Part shown: positions 16,936 through 26,174 of the stretch, in pieces
Layout: the number at the start of each line of letters is the position of its first letter
How positions within the stretch are numbered: position 1 is the stretch's first letter
From: Phycisphaerales bacterium
Lineage (GTDB): Bacteria > Bacteroidota > Bacteroidia > Chitinophagales > Chitinophagaceae
Assembly: GCA_030054025.1 (NCBI GenBank)
Contig: JASGCQ010000006.1
Coordinates: 1-53,010 of the forward strand
DNA length: 53,010 bases
Direction: 5' to 3'
Position numbers and translations under genes: made by a program
The notes under the pieces: generated by a model
Databases searched by the model: none
What the model was told of the DNA's origin: nothing
What the model saw: the letters and a program-made list of their open reading frames with translations, nothing else

Positions 16936-19737
16936 TTAGAGTACGATATTAATCATCTTGCCTTTCACGAAGATGATTTTCTTCGGTGCATTACCTTCCA
17001 ACCATTTTTGAACGACATCGTTGGCTAAAACGATTTGCTCAATATCGGCTTGAGAGGCATCAAGCGCAAAATCCAGTTCAGTACGGGTTTTACCGTTAAT
17101 AGCTACAGGATAGACTTTAGAGTTTTCTGTTACATATTTTTCTTCCCATTGCGGAAATTCAGCGGTTATAACCGAAGCCTCTTTGCCCAATTGCGCCCAC
17201 AATTCTTCGGCTATATGCGGTGCATAAGGACAAATCAATTGTACCAATGATTCCAGTATGGCACGCTTGTGGCAATTCAAATCGCTGAGTTCGTTCACCA
17301 AAATCATAAACTGACTCACGGCTGTATTAAACGAAAAACGCTCTGTATCTTGTTCTATTTTTTTGATGCTTTTGTGCAAGGCTTTCAACTCTGCTTCTGT
17401 GGCTGCTTCATCATTGACCAACCATCCTTTAGCATCATCGTTGTACAAACGCCAAAACTTACGCAAGAAACGATGCACACCTTCAATACCTTTGGTATCC
17501 CATGGTTTGCTCACATCCAATGGGCCGAGGAACATCTCGTACATACGAAAAGTATCTGCACCGTACTGTGCAATAATATCATCGGGATTCACCACATTGT
17601 ATTTAGACTTGGACATTTTTTCGACAACCGCTTCACAGAGATATTTGCCATTTTCATTTAGTAAAAATTTGGAATTAGCAAAATCTGGTCGCCACTTTTT
17701 GAAAGCCTCAATGTTTAACTCAAGTCCATCCACAAGATTAACATCAACATGCATTCCGTCAGCCCATCCATCTATACTTTTAACGCCTAAGCTTTGCAAT
17801 TCTTCTAAAGTAAATTCATCATGAATACGATCAAATGGAATAAAAATATTTGACTCTCTATCTCTATAAATAATTCTTGAACTCCCTTGTATCATCCCCT
17901 GATTCACTAATTTCTTAAAGGGCTCATCAAAACCGATATAGCCCAAATCGTACAAGGCTTTTGTCCACATACGGCTATAGAGCAAATGCCCAACGGCATG
18001 CTCCGTACCACCGATATAAATATCCACCTGATTCCAATAATCGGTAGCGGCACGGCTCGCAAAAGTGTGTTTATTCTTCGGATCCATAAAGCGTAAGAAA
18101 TACCAAGAAGAGCCCGCATATCCGGGCATGGTGTTGGTTTCGTAATGATTGGCTTTCCAGTCCTCAATATTAGCCATAGGTCCTTCACCATCAGGTCCGG
18201 GTCCATATTGATCTACATGGGGCAATTCGAGTGGCAAATCATCTTCACTCAGTGGATATGCAATGCCATTTTCCCATTTGATGGGGAATGGTTCGCCCCA
18301 ATAACGTTGACGACTGAATGCGGCATCACGCATTTTAAAATTAACTTTGGCTTCGCCAAAACCCTCTGCCAACATCCGCTCAATCACTTTATCGGCAGCT
18401 TCTTTAGGCGATAGACCATTGATAAAATCGCTATTCACCAAGGTGAAATCTTTTTCGCTGTAAGCCTCTTCGCCCTTGTATTTTTCGCCAATGATATTGG
18501 TGATGGGTATATTAAAATGTTGGGCAAATTTGTGGTCGCGCTCATCGCCGCAAGGCACAGCCATGATGGCTCCTGTACCATAGCCCGCCAATACATATTC
18601 CGAAATCCAAACAGGGATTGCTTTACCACTAAAGGGATGTATTGCATAGGCTCCGGTAAAGCAACCCGAAATTTTCTTCTCTGCCATTCGCTCGCGCTCC
18701 GAGCGGCTCTTGACATAAGTAATGTAGTCTTCTACTTTTTGTTTTTGAGCATCCGTAGCGATTGCTGCTAATAAATCATGCTCGGGAGCCAGTACCATAA
18801 AGTCAACGCCAAAAATCGTGTCGGGGCGTGTGGTAAACACTGCAATATTGGAGGTGGTGTCTTGAATCTTGAAAGAAATTTGAGCCCCCACACTTTTGCC
18901 TATCCAATTGCGTTGCATTTCTTTCATGGCTTCGCTAAAGTCCACTGTTTCCAAACCTTGTAGCAATCGGTCGGCATATTCAGTGATGCGCAAGTACCAT
19001 TGTCGGAGCTTCTTTTTTAGCACAGGATGCCCACCCCGCTCACTCACACCATTCACCACCTCATCGTTTGCCAATACTGTACCCAAAGCTTCGCACCAAT
19101 TCACTTCGCCATAGCCACAAAAAGCTAGGCGGTAGTGCATCAAAATATCTTGTTGTTCTTTTTCGCCATAGGCATTCCATGCTGCAGTATCAAAATGAAT
19201 GGAATCATCGCCTGGGCAAGGATATTGGCTATTACCCTCCGTTTTGAACGTAGCGATTAGCTCATCAATAGGTATCGCTCTATTCAGTTTTCTATCAAAA
19301 TAAGCATTGAATAATTGCAAAAAAATCCACTGAGTCCATTTGTAATATTTTGGATCACTCGTCCACACTTCTCTGTCCCAATCGTAGCAAAAGCCAATAT
19401 TATCAAGCTGTTCGTGGTAGCGAGCTATATTTTTCTTTGTCGTATCTGCGGGATGTTGTCCTGTTTCGATGGCGTATTGCTCGGCAGGCAAACCAAAGGC
19501 ATCGAAACCCATAGGATGCAGCACATTGAAGCCTTTCATACGTTTGTAGCGTGCATAAATATCGGATGCTATATAGCCCAAAGGATGCCCTACATGCAGG
19601 CCAGCACCGCTGGGATAAGGAAACATGTCAAGGATATAAAACTTGGGCTTGGCAGAATCGTTGTTGACTTTATAAATGCCTTGTTCTTTCCACTTATTCT
19701 TTGCATTGCGCTCTATACGCTGAAAATTATACTCCAT
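16936..19737 (-). CDS. leuS: Leucyl-tRNA synthetase
   Basis: A class I aminoacyl-tRNA synthetase that charges tRNA-Leu. At 933 residues it is long for the family. The HIGH-type signature HVGH is at 48-51 within PYPSGAGLHVGH, and KMSKS is near 708-712. The editing domain includes TTRPDTIFGVDFMVLAPEH. Between GMIQGSS and KMSKS is an insertion of roughly 85 residues (DRESNIFIPFDRIHDEFTLE through ENGKYLCEAVVE) that E. coli LeuRS lacks; I recall similar insertions in other Bacteroidota. The C-terminal extension, with NGKTRTELDF, is intact. It begins about 126 bases from the maf stop. Confidence 0.97.
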   Translation of the reverse strand: MEYNFQRIERNAKNKWKEQGIYKVNNDSAKPKFYILDMFPYPSGAGLHVGHPLGYIASDIYARYKRMKGFNVLHPMGFDAFGLPAEQYAIETGQHPADTTKKNIARYHEQLDNIGFCYDWDREVWTSDPKYYKWTQWIFLQLFNAYFDRKLNRAIPIDELIATFKTEGNSQYPCPGDDSIHFDTAAWNAYGEKEQQDILMHYRLAFCGYGEVNWCEALGTVLANDEVVNGVSERGGHPVLKKKLRQWYLRITEYADRLLQGLETVDFSEAMKEMQRNWIGKSVGAQISFKIQDTTSNIAVFTTRPDTIFGVDFMVLAPEHDLLAAIATDAQKQKVEDYITYVKSRSERERMAEKKISGCFTGAYAIHPFSGKAIPVWISEYVLAGYGTGAIMAVPCGDERDHKFAQHFNIPITNIIGEKYKGEEAYSEKDFTLVNSDFINGLSPKEAADKVIERMLAEGFGEAKVNFKMRDAAFSRQRYWGEPFPIKWENGIAYPLSEDDLPLELPHVDQYGPGPDGEGPMANIEDWKANHYETNTMPGYAGSSWYFLRFMDPKNKHTFASRAATDYWNQVDIYIGGTEHAVGHLLYSRMWTKALYDLGYIGFDEPFKKLVNQGMIQGSSRIIYRDRESNIFIPFDRIHDEFTLEELQSLGVKSIDGWADGMHVDVNLVDGLELNIEAFKKWRPDFANSKFLLNENGKYLCEAVVEKMSKSKYNVVNPDDIIAQYGADTFRMYEMFLGPLDVSKPWDTKGIEGVHRFLRKFWRLYNDDAKGWLVNDEAATEAELKALHKSIKKIEQDTERFSFNTAVSQFMILVNELSDLNCHKRAILESLVQLICPYAPHIAEELWAQLGKEASVITAEFPQWEEKYVTENSKVYPVAINGKTRTELDFALDASQADIEQIVLANDVVQKWLEGNAPKKIIFVKGKMINIVL

Positions 19738-19863
19738 AAACTTTGTTCGAAATAGAGCGCAATTTACGGAAAATAAAGGGCTTGAAATGTGTCGAGTTGA
19801 ATTTACTAAAACGCCACCTACTTCTGGTGTAGCAGAGCAAGATATTTTTAAGTTAGAGAATAA

Positions 19864-20418
19864 TTATTTCGGCAATCGCTTTGTCACTTCACCAATCGGC
19901 AAGCCCATGACATTGTAGTAATCACCGTTAATTTTTTCTATGCCAATCATACCAATCCATTCTTGAATAGCATAAGAACCTGCTTTATCAAAAGGCTTGT
20001 AATGGGTGATATAATAATGAATTTGGTCGAGCGTGAGCGGTCTAAAAAACACCTCTGTTTGCACCGAAAACAAGTCAGTAGCCTTGGGTGTCCAAATACA
20101 AACGCCCGTTATCACACGGTGTACCTTACCCGAAAGCATTTGCAACATGGCAAAAGCATCTGCGGAATCTATGGGCTTACCCAAAATTTCATTACCCAAT
20201 AGCACAATGGTATCTGCGGCAAGAATGGTACTTTCTGGATGTAGTGCTGCAATGGCAAGTGCTTTTTGATGTGCTAAATATTCAGGAACTTCTTCGCCCA
20301 ACATACTTTCGGGGCTTGTTTCGTCTATATTCGAAACGACAATCTTAAAAGAATAGCCTGCCGCTTCCATGAGTTGCTTTCTACGGGGCGATTGTGACGC
20401 TACAATCAAATTATTCAT
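19864..20418 (-). CDS. maf: Maf-family nucleotide pyrophosphatase
   Basis: A house-cleaning nucleoside triphosphate pyrophosphatase, probably acting on dTTP, UTP or modified nucleotides. At 184 residues it is the standard length. The signature SQSPRR is at 8-13; AADTIVLLGNEILGKP and VHRVITGVCIWTP carry the catalytic and metal-binding residues, and KAGSYAIQ is the conserved C-terminal motif. It overlaps the end of the UbiA-type gene by 8 bases, so the two are likely co-expressed with pyrE upstream. Confidence 0.94.
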   Translation of the reverse strand: MNNLIVASQSPRRKQLMEAAGYSFKIVVSNIDETSPESMLGEEVPEYLAHQKALAIAALHPESTILAADTIVLLGNEILGKPIDSADAFAMLQMLSGKVHRVITGVCIWTPKATDLFSVQTEVFFRPLTLDQIHYYITHYKPFDKAGSYAIQEWIGMIGIEKINGDYYNVMGLPIGEVTKRLPK

Positions 20419-21349
20419 TGGCTTGGTAATAATAAACGAGCAAAGACCCTACACCCAAAATCATCATCCATTTCAGATAAAGGCTCATGCGATAATAATG
20501 TTGTGTAGTAGCATTCTTGGGCAAATATAATACCCATATCATTAATGGTAAAGTGAGTATAAAAAAGGTATAAAGCCCTAATAATCCTTGCACTTTTACC
20601 GAGGCAATGAGTAAGGGAACAATTGCAAACAAGGAGAGAAATTGTACAAAACGACTACTTGATTGCAAGCCTATTTTAATGGGCATAGTAACAGACCCTT
20701 CGGCGGCATCGCCGATATGGTCTTCCATGTCTTTAACTACTTCGCGCATCCAGGTAAGTACAAATGCAAAGCCTGTATAAATAGCCAACAACCAAAACGG
20801 ATTGGGCAACAAGACATCAGCCTTTCGTATCATAGACGGCTGATTGATATATTGCCACAATACTGGCTCATAAACGAACAGAGTAAAAATGGTCAATGCC
20901 GTAAGAAAGGCAACTACAACATTGCCTACCACAAACATTCGTTTGAAATGGGAGGAATACAAGAATAAAATAAAGGTACATAGCAACTGTACGCCCAGCC
21001 AGTGCAATTTGCCTGCTTGGAGAGCCACTAGAGCAGCCAGTCCTATACCGGCAATATTTAAAACAGTATGATAAATAATGGCCGCCCTCCGATGAATAGA
21101 ACTCTCTAATATTACCTTTTCAGGACGATTGATGGCATCTATTTTGACATCGAAATAGTCGTTGATGATATAACCTGCGGCGGCTATTAAAATGGTGGAG
21201 AGGCAAAGTAAAGTAAAATTAAGCGTATTGAGCAAAAATGCCCCTTCATTCCATTGGTGCAAGGGTACGAGTACACATGCCCAAACAAGTGTCTGCGTCA
21301 GCAAAATGATGAACAAATTATTCCAACGTATGAGGCGAAACCAATTCAT
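20411..21349 (-). CDS. UbiA-family prenyltransferase
   Basis: An integral membrane aromatic or glycerophosphate prenyltransferase of 312 residues. The first aspartate-rich motif NDYFD is at 63-67, extended as NDYFDVKIDAINRPEK. The second, DMEDHIGD, is near 207-214. Both bind Mg and the prenyl diphosphate. NRPEK after the first motif is frequent in geranylgeranylglycerol-phosphate geranylgeranyltransferase-like members in Bacteroidota, but menaquinone or heme-type roles cannot be excluded. It shares an operon with pyrE (20-base gap) and maf (overlap). The prenyl donor could come from an enzyme like the one at 235; that link is inference. Confidence 0.85.
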   Translation of the reverse strand: MNWFRLIRWNNLFIILLTQTLVWACVLVPLHQWNEGAFLLNTLNFTLLCLSTILIAAAGYIINDYFDVKIDAINRPEKVILESSIHRRAAIIYHTVLNIAGIGLAALVALQAGKLHWLGVQLLCTFILFLYSSHFKRMFVVGNVVVAFLTALTIFTLFVYEPVLWQYINQPSMIRKADVLLPNPFWLLAIYTGFAFVLTWMREVVKDMEDHIGDAAEGSVTMPIKIGLQSSSRFVQFLSLFAIVPLLIASVKVQGLLGLYTFFILTLPLMIWVLYLPKNATTQHYYRMSLYLKWMMILGVGSLLVYYYQANE

Positions 21350-21369
21350 TTTTCAATATCTTGTACTAC

Positions 21370-21999
21370 TCAGATACTCCAAGTAGAAGGACTGGTGCGC
21401 CATTCGGCTAATTTTACTTTCTGATTGGGATCTACGAGCTGCAATTCTTCTGCTACCTCCATGAGTGCGGTATAATTGCTGATGGTATGTAATTTTAAAT
21501 TGGCTTTTTCGAAAGCTTCATCGGCTGCAGGAAATCCATAAGTGAACAATCCACACATGCCCAACACTTCGGCACCTTGGACACGCAATACTTCTACTAC
21601 TTCGAGGCTGCTTTTGCCTGTCGAAATTAAATCTTCTACTACCACTACTTTAGCCCCTTTTTTCATCACGCCTTCTATCTGATTGCCCATGCCATGCTCT
21701 TTGGGTTTGCTGCGCACATACACAAAAGGCAATTTCATCAAGTCGGCAGCCAATACTCCATGAGCAATGCCCGCAGTGGCTACGCCTGCTATCACTTCTG
21801 CATCGGGGAAGTGTTCCAAAATCATATTCGCCAATTCGCTTTTTACAAAATCGCGTGTATAGGGATAGCTCAATACTTTACGATTATCACAATAAACAGG
21901 AGCATTCCACCCTGATGCCCATTTATAAGGTTGTTGCAAGTTGATTTGTAATGCTTTAATTTGCAGGAGTTTTTCTGCGAAGCGTTTTTGTGTACTCAT
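21370..21999 (-). CDS. pyrE: Orotate phosphoribosyltransferase
   Basis: Joins orotate and PRPP to form OMP in pyrimidine synthesis. The PRPP-binding loop VVVVEDLISTGKSSLEV and the YVRSKPKEHGMGNQIEG loop are both intact. I choose the second ATG (21999, giving MSTQKRFAEK, 209 residues) because a promoter with a TTTG at 22033-22036 and TAGCTTTG at 22006-22013 lies across the first ATG at 22020. Transcription should therefore begin at or just before 21999, making the message leaderless or nearly so. It heads the pyrE-ubiA-maf run and diverges from the Nudix gene. Confidence 0.93.
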   Translation of the reverse strand: MSTQKRFAEKLLQIKALQINLQQPYKWASGWNAPVYCDNRKVLSYPYTRDFVKSELANMILEHFPDAEVIAGVATAGIAHGVLAADLMKLPFVYVRSKPKEHGMGNQIEGVMKKGAKVVVVEDLISTGKSSLEVVEVLRVQGAEVLGMCGLFTYGFPAADEAFEKANLKLHTISNYTALMEVAEELQLVDPNQKVKLAEWRTSPSTWSI

Positions 22000-22005
22000 A
22001 GATGC

Positions 22006-22036
22006 CAAAGCTACGCTCATTCTATAATTCTACAAA
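22006..22036 (-). promoter_or_regulatory. pyrE promoter, TTTG-N19-TAGCTTTG
   Basis: On the minus strand a TTTG (complement of 22033-22036) is followed after exactly 19 bases by TAGCTTTG (complement of 22006-22013). This is a full match to the Bacteroidota TTTG/TAnnTTTG promoter. The -7 element ends 6 bases before ATG 21999, which decides the pyrE start. Confidence 0.75.
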
Positions 22037-22041
22037 AAGCA

Positions 22042-22665
22042 ATGATGAGTTTTCTACAAAAAATCTACTATAATAATAAACCGCTCATTCTTGCCGAAGG
22101 AGTAATGGACAAAAAACAATTTGAAGCGTATATCTGCCTCAATGGAGCCAATGCGCATCATTTTAGCGAAGCGATTCGCCTTTTAGACCGTGTGGACATA
22201 AAAGGGGTGGTGATTTTGGATGAAAGCCGAGAAAAATTAGAAAAAGAATTGCTTTGGGCTTTCTACCCTTTACACTCCAGCGGGGGTGTGGTATTGAATG
22301 AATCGGGCGATGTATTGATGATTTTCAGAAGGGGAAAATGGGACTTGCCCAAGGGCAAGCAAGATGAGGGTGAGGATATAGAACAATGTGCGGTAAGAGA
22401 GGTATCTGAAGAAACCGGCTTGAAAAATGTACAGATCAAACACAAAATTTGCAATACGCTACATGTCTACCCAATGAACAACAAACTCATCTTGAAGCAT
22501 ACAGCTTGGTATTTGATGCAAGGATCGGCAAAAGAGCAATTGATGCCTCAGCAGGAAGAAAATATAGAATATGCCATGTGGGTAAAACCTTCTGAAATAC
22601 GACAGTTATTGGAAAATTCTTTTGAAACGATCACAGATTTATTGGTAGAAGCCCAAATTTTGTAA
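22042..22665 (+). CDS. Nudix hydrolase
   Basis: A Nudix-fold pyrophosphohydrolase. The Nudix box begins with GKQDEGEDIEQCAVREV and continues SEETGL, near residues 104-126, with every box residue (G-x5-E-x7-REV-x-EE-x-G) in place. An N-terminal segment of about 85 residues precedes the Nudix fold. The start at ATG 22042 (or the adjacent ATG 22045) avoids an upstream frame that runs antisense into pyrE. The substrate is unknown. The gene diverges from pyrE and precedes a DUF1232-like gene by about 70 bases. Confidence 0.88.
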   Translation: MMSFLQKIYYNNKPLILAEGVMDKKQFEAYICLNGANAHHFSEAIRLLDRVDIKGVVILDESREKLEKELLWAFYPLHSSGGVVLNESGDVLMIFRRGKWDLPKGKQDEGEDIEQCAVREVSEETGLKNVQIKHKICNTLHVYPMNNKLILKHTAWYLMQGSAKEQLMPQQEENIEYAMWVKPSEIRQLLENSFETITDLLVEAQIL

Positions 22666-22736
22666 AGAGCCTACTTGAGATTATTTCTTAACAAGATTCA
22701 AACATTTTTTCCTACATCTTTGCAGACCGAAGCAGA

Positions 22737-23054
22737 ATGAATCGAATCATTAACATATCTAAACTGTTTGTGAAAAATTCTTTTACAAAAAGCATTTCCA
22801 AAAAGCGCAATACTTTTTGGCAAATGATAAAAAGTATCATAAAGTTGGATTACAAGCCTTCTTGGTTGTTGGTGATTACGCTACTGAGTGCAGTTGCTTA
22901 CTTAATTGCACCTTTTTCTTTGTTTGACCAACAGCATATACTGCTTCGTTTTGCCGATGATGTGCTCCTCATTTTATTTGTATTGAAAGTATTGTCGCAC
23001 GAAACCCTAAGATACTCCAGATTCAAGGCGAGAAGCCGAAGAGTTTATCCATAA
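22737..23054 (+). CDS. Small membrane protein, DUF1232 (YkvA)-like
   Basis: A 105-residue protein with a basic N-terminus and a hydrophobic core. KPSWLLVITLLSAVAYLIAP, then FADDVLLILFVLKVL, follow the pattern of the DUF1232 family, whose members read YxxxPxDxxPD...DDxxxL. The family's function is unknown. The C-terminus is arginine- and lysine-rich. The upstream sequence ACATCTTTGC resembles, but does not exactly match, a -7 element. It ends at a strong terminator shared with the convergent lipoprotein gene. Confidence 0.7.
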   Translation: MNRIINISKLFVKNSFTKSISKKRNTFWQMIKSIIKLDYKPSWLLVITLLSAVAYLIAPFSLFDQQHILLRFADDVLLILFVLKVLSHETLRYSRFKARSRRVYP

Positions 23055-23089
23055 AAAAAAGACCATTCGATTCGAATGGTCTTTTTTTT
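23053..23089. terminator. Bidirectional terminator
   Basis: An 18-base perfect stem (23053-23070 with 23072-23089) has eight A on the left and eight T on the right, between the convergent DUF1232-like and lipoprotein genes. It can act as an intrinsic terminator on both strands. Confidence 0.9.
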
Positions 23090-23106
23090 ATGCCCTTGAT
23101 GTTTTT

Positions 23107-24057
23107 CTATTTCAAAGCATTGATTAATACTTTCAAGGCAGCAGGTGTCGTTTTTGAAAGACTTATGGTGTAAGTAGTACCGTCTGTAGGGCTAACACTA
23201 CTCAATATTCCACCATAAAAATCTCCATTGTAAATGCAACAAGCAACCAAATGTGATTTCAATTTGAGGATAGCACTTGAGCTATAAGTATTGGCACTAA
23301 AATTAGCGGTCGGCATTGAGGCTACACCCATATAACCTTCGAGCACATAATAGGTCATTACATCTTTCGCATTGATGGCGCCAGTTACTCCGGTCAATTT
23401 CACATCAACGCTTGCAAATCCCGCACTCGAAAATTTATCAACATTGCTGTTACCAGTGCTATCAGGAGTCATACGAACAGTGTCTCCATCATAAATAATA
23501 CTCAGCAAAGAATCTTTCGTGATGCTCCAGTTGGTTGTTGTTCCTGCATAAGATTCTGTTGACGCTCCTCTAAAAAAATACATTCCGGCAGTGGCAGCGC
23601 CTCTGTTTGTAGGCAAGCTAACGGTATAATTTTTACCGGGACGTATATTGACAGCGACTCCCCCTTGGCTGGCACTAAGGCTAATTTCGCCCGCAGAGAT
23701 TAAAGGTTGTCCATCACTCATGGTGAGCATTTTTCCAAAAATCATATCCGCATTGTTGGTGCATTCCAATACTTGGATATCAACATTGCCCGTAACGACA
23801 GTGCCACTCAATGTTTGAAAAGAATTGGGTTGAAATTCATAACGTGTACCGCTATTGCCATAAAAAGAACCTCCGCTTATTGCGTTGATGATTACAGTTT
23901 TAGACTTAGGTGCCAAATCGGAGTATGCACCAAAGAGAGAGGTGTAAGAACCCGGTGTAGGATTGTTGATTACAGTAGAACTGTCCGACTTTTTACAAGC
24001 AACAAAACTTGCTGTAAGACTCATCAGTGCAGCTACTGACATGATTAACTTTTTCAT
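23107..24057 (-). CDS. Lipoprotein with ZU5-like beta domain
   Basis: A 316-residue predicted lipoprotein. The N-terminus MKKLIMSVAALMSLTASFVAC is a lipoprotein signal with the cysteine at 21. Residues about 65-150 (GTRYEFQPNSFQTLSG, then GNVDIQVLECTNNADMIFGK and ISAGEISLSASQGG) follow the pattern of ZU5-like beta-sandwich segments common in Bacteroidota surface lipoproteins. That match is from memory and tentative. It lies 95 bases after the trans-envelope protein gene on the same strand, with no promoter element seen between, so it is probably the third gene of the sigma-factor unit. The function is unknown; sensing or export to the surface is possible. Confidence 0.65.
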   Translation of the reverse strand: MKKLIMSVAALMSLTASFVACKKSDSSTVINNPTPGSYTSLFGAYSDLAPKSKTVIINAISGGSFYGNSGTRYEFQPNSFQTLSGTVVTGNVDIQVLECTNNADMIFGKMLTMSDGQPLISAGEISLSASQGGVAVNIRPGKNYTVSLPTNRGAATAGMYFFRGASTESYAGTTTNWSITKDSLLSIIYDGDTVRMTPDSTGNSNVDKFSSAGFASVDVKLTGVTGAINAKDVMTYYVLEGYMGVASMPTANFSANTYSSSAILKLKSHLVACCIYNGDFYGGILSSVSPTDGTTYTISLSKTTPAALKVLINALK

Positions 24058-24152
24058 AGTAGGTAAAATTTAAAAGATGAAATAATTGGGCTTAATTGCC
24101 TGATATAGATATAACGTGGTGAGGTCTAATTTTGTTAGTACACACAACAAAA

Positions 24153-26162
24153 TTATTTTTTCTTCGACCCAAAAATATTGTAGCCTACTGAGAATCTCAC
24201 ATAGGGTTGGGTGTATAACTTACGAATCCCGTCATCTTTGACACTATTGAGTCTTGACAGATTTTGCTGAACCAACAAATCAAGCATCAGGCGTTCTTGA
24301 ATCTGATAAGAAATACCAAAAACATATCCAAAACGTATAGGACTAATGGCCGCAGCTGTATCTTCTTTATAGTTCGAAAAAGGAGTAGAACCGGTATGAT
24401 AAAATCGTGTAGGGGCACTCGGTGCTACCGAATCTTTGCTATTGCGTATCGTGTCGTATAATTTCAAGCCTGCGATTGTTTTTAAATTAGAACTAAAGTC
24501 TAAGATTTTACCGAATGTACAATTCATGCCGCCCAGTATAGAAAAGTGTTGGTCGAATTTAAAACGGAATAGGAAGGGCAGTTCTATTTCCATATAGCTG
24601 CGCTTTGCTTGCTGAACAGCTATAATAGAGTCGTAGCTTTGGGTATAAGCATAGCCGTAAGCAATCGGGAAGCCAGTGCTATCTTTTTTCACATTATAAA
24701 GATTGACACCATTCTCATTGATTTTATAATATCCATTGCTTGAAATGGTGTACTCTTGATTGGTTTGGGCAATCTTGATTCCGGGCTGAAAGAGGAAACT
24801 AATCTTAGGAGAAAAGGCTACTTCTGCAAATAGATTTCCTACATATTTAGATGCGGTATAATTTCCCCACCCCCTTTCGTATCCGCCTTTTAACCCAAGC
24901 AACATATTGATTGGCTTTTTTTGTTTTGGCTTTTGGGTCGCAGCAGCCACTCCTCCACCTGTAGGATTAGCTTGTATTTGCGTTTTGTTTTGAGGCTTTT
25001 CTTCTTGGGACGATGTGGGCTGATTTTGGCTCGTTTTAGCAAGAGGTTTTTGCAGAGCGCTCTCTTGATTGCTTGCCTTATCTTTTCTGTCCTTTTTGTC
25101 ATTTTGGGCAGCTAATGTTGTATTATCGTTGTTGTTTGTGTTAGTTGTTTTCTTCGAAGCCCGCCCTGCATTATCTGGCATAACAGCATTCCTTACGCTT
25201 GGTTTTTGAGTTATTGTTTTGGAAATCGAAGCCGAATCATTTGTTACAGCAGTGTTTTTAGGAGAGTTTACTGAACTGGAATTCAACCGATCTTTGGGAC
25301 TCGCCATACTAGTATTAGCTGCACTCGAAAGCACAATATCGGTCTTTTTAGTTCCAGTTCCTACAGCGTCTTTTGTTTTCGATATGCCAGAAGCTGTTTG
25401 GGTCTTAGCATTCGAAACTACTTTATCGGCAGGTGCAGCACTGCTTATTGCTTCTTTTAGCGATTCTTTTTTTGATTTGAGAGGACGATTGTTTGCCGAT
25501 TGCTCTGCTTTATTTTCGTTTGTACTAGCCGAATTGCCCCGAATTTTAGGAGTATTTGACAATTGATTGTTGTCAGACTTTTGTTGATAATTCTTATCAT
25601 CGAGCGATTTTTTCAGGAGCTCATTATTGGGTGGCGCGGCAGCAACATCTTGATGCGCTATTGCATTACCCATAGAACTTCCATGTTTATGTTTTGATTC
25701 TTCTGGTACAGCGACTTCATGCAATTGTTCAGATATTTTTTTGGTAGGCGTATTTGCTGAGGCTATCTTGTTTTCGTTGTTGCGATTCAATTGCTTGCTG
25801 CCCGAAGATTGGGGTTTAATTTCTTTTTTAGCCGCTTGATTTTCTTGAGTCAGATTGGTATTGGAGCTTGTGTCTATTGTAGTATTTAATTGGTGTTTTG
25901 TCGAATTTGTTGTACTGAAATTATTGGTCTGGATTGATGGAGCAGGATTATGATTCATGGCAAGATAGGCAGCTCTAGAGCCCCCAATCAATACAGTGGC
26001 AATCAAGGCTAACAACCACCAAGCTATTTTTCTAGGCTTGGGCTTGTTATTGTCCAACCTTTTTCCCAATGTATCCCATACCGATGAAGGTGGCATCTCG
26101 GTCAATTTGCCGAGCTCCTCCTGGAAAAATTCATCAATATTTCTTTTAATCCTTTCCATCAT
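24153..26162 (-). CDS. Anti-sigma-like trans-envelope protein with C-terminal barrel
   Basis: A 669-residue protein with an unusual four-part layout. Residues 1-45 are cytoplasmic and include PPSSVWDTLGKRLD, the type of motif seen in Bacteroidota anti-sigma-like proteins. Residues about 46-70 form one membrane helix (IAWWLLALIATVLIGG). Residues about 75-410 are low-complexity, rich in S, T, N, K, Q and A, and predicted disordered. Residues about 415-669 look like an outer-membrane barrel (GLKGGYERGWGNY, IELPFLFRF) ending in VRFSVGYNIFGS. It starts 12 bases after the ECF sigma gene. By inference it holds the sigma factor at the inner membrane while its barrel sits in the outer membrane. Confidence 0.7.
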   Translation of the reverse strand: MMERIKRNIDEFFQEELGKLTEMPPSSVWDTLGKRLDNNKPKPRKIAWWLLALIATVLIGGSRAAYLAMNHNPAPSIQTNNFSTTNSTKHQLNTTIDTSSNTNLTQENQAAKKEIKPQSSGSKQLNRNNENKIASANTPTKKISEQLHEVAVPEESKHKHGSSMGNAIAHQDVAAAPPNNELLKKSLDDKNYQQKSDNNQLSNTPKIRGNSASTNENKAEQSANNRPLKSKKESLKEAISSAAPADKVVSNAKTQTASGISKTKDAVGTGTKKTDIVLSSAANTSMASPKDRLNSSSVNSPKNTAVTNDSASISKTITQKPSVRNAVMPDNAGRASKKTTNTNNNDNTTLAAQNDKKDRKDKASNQESALQKPLAKTSQNQPTSSQEEKPQNKTQIQANPTGGGVAAATQKPKQKKPINMLLGLKGGYERGWGNYTASKYVGNLFAEVAFSPKISFLFQPGIKIAQTNQEYTISSNGYYKINENGVNLYNVKKDSTGFPIAYGYAYTQSYDSIIAVQQAKRSYMEIELPFLFRFKFDQHFSILGGMNCTFGKILDFSSNLKTIAGLKLYDTIRNSKDSVAPSAPTRFYHTGSTPFSNYKEDTAAAISPIRFGYVFGISYQIQERLMLDLLVQQNLSRLNSVKDDGIRKLYTQPYVRFSVGYNIFGSKKK

Positions 26163-26174
26163 TTATGCCTTATT

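Noticed and set aside
25219..25566. Plus-strand frame opposite the low-complexity linker
   Set aside because: It reflects the repetitive composition of the linker on the other strand.
24153..26162. Idea that the low-complexity linker is a tandem repeat array
   Set aside because: The residues are biased to S, T, N and K but no regular repeat period could be read.
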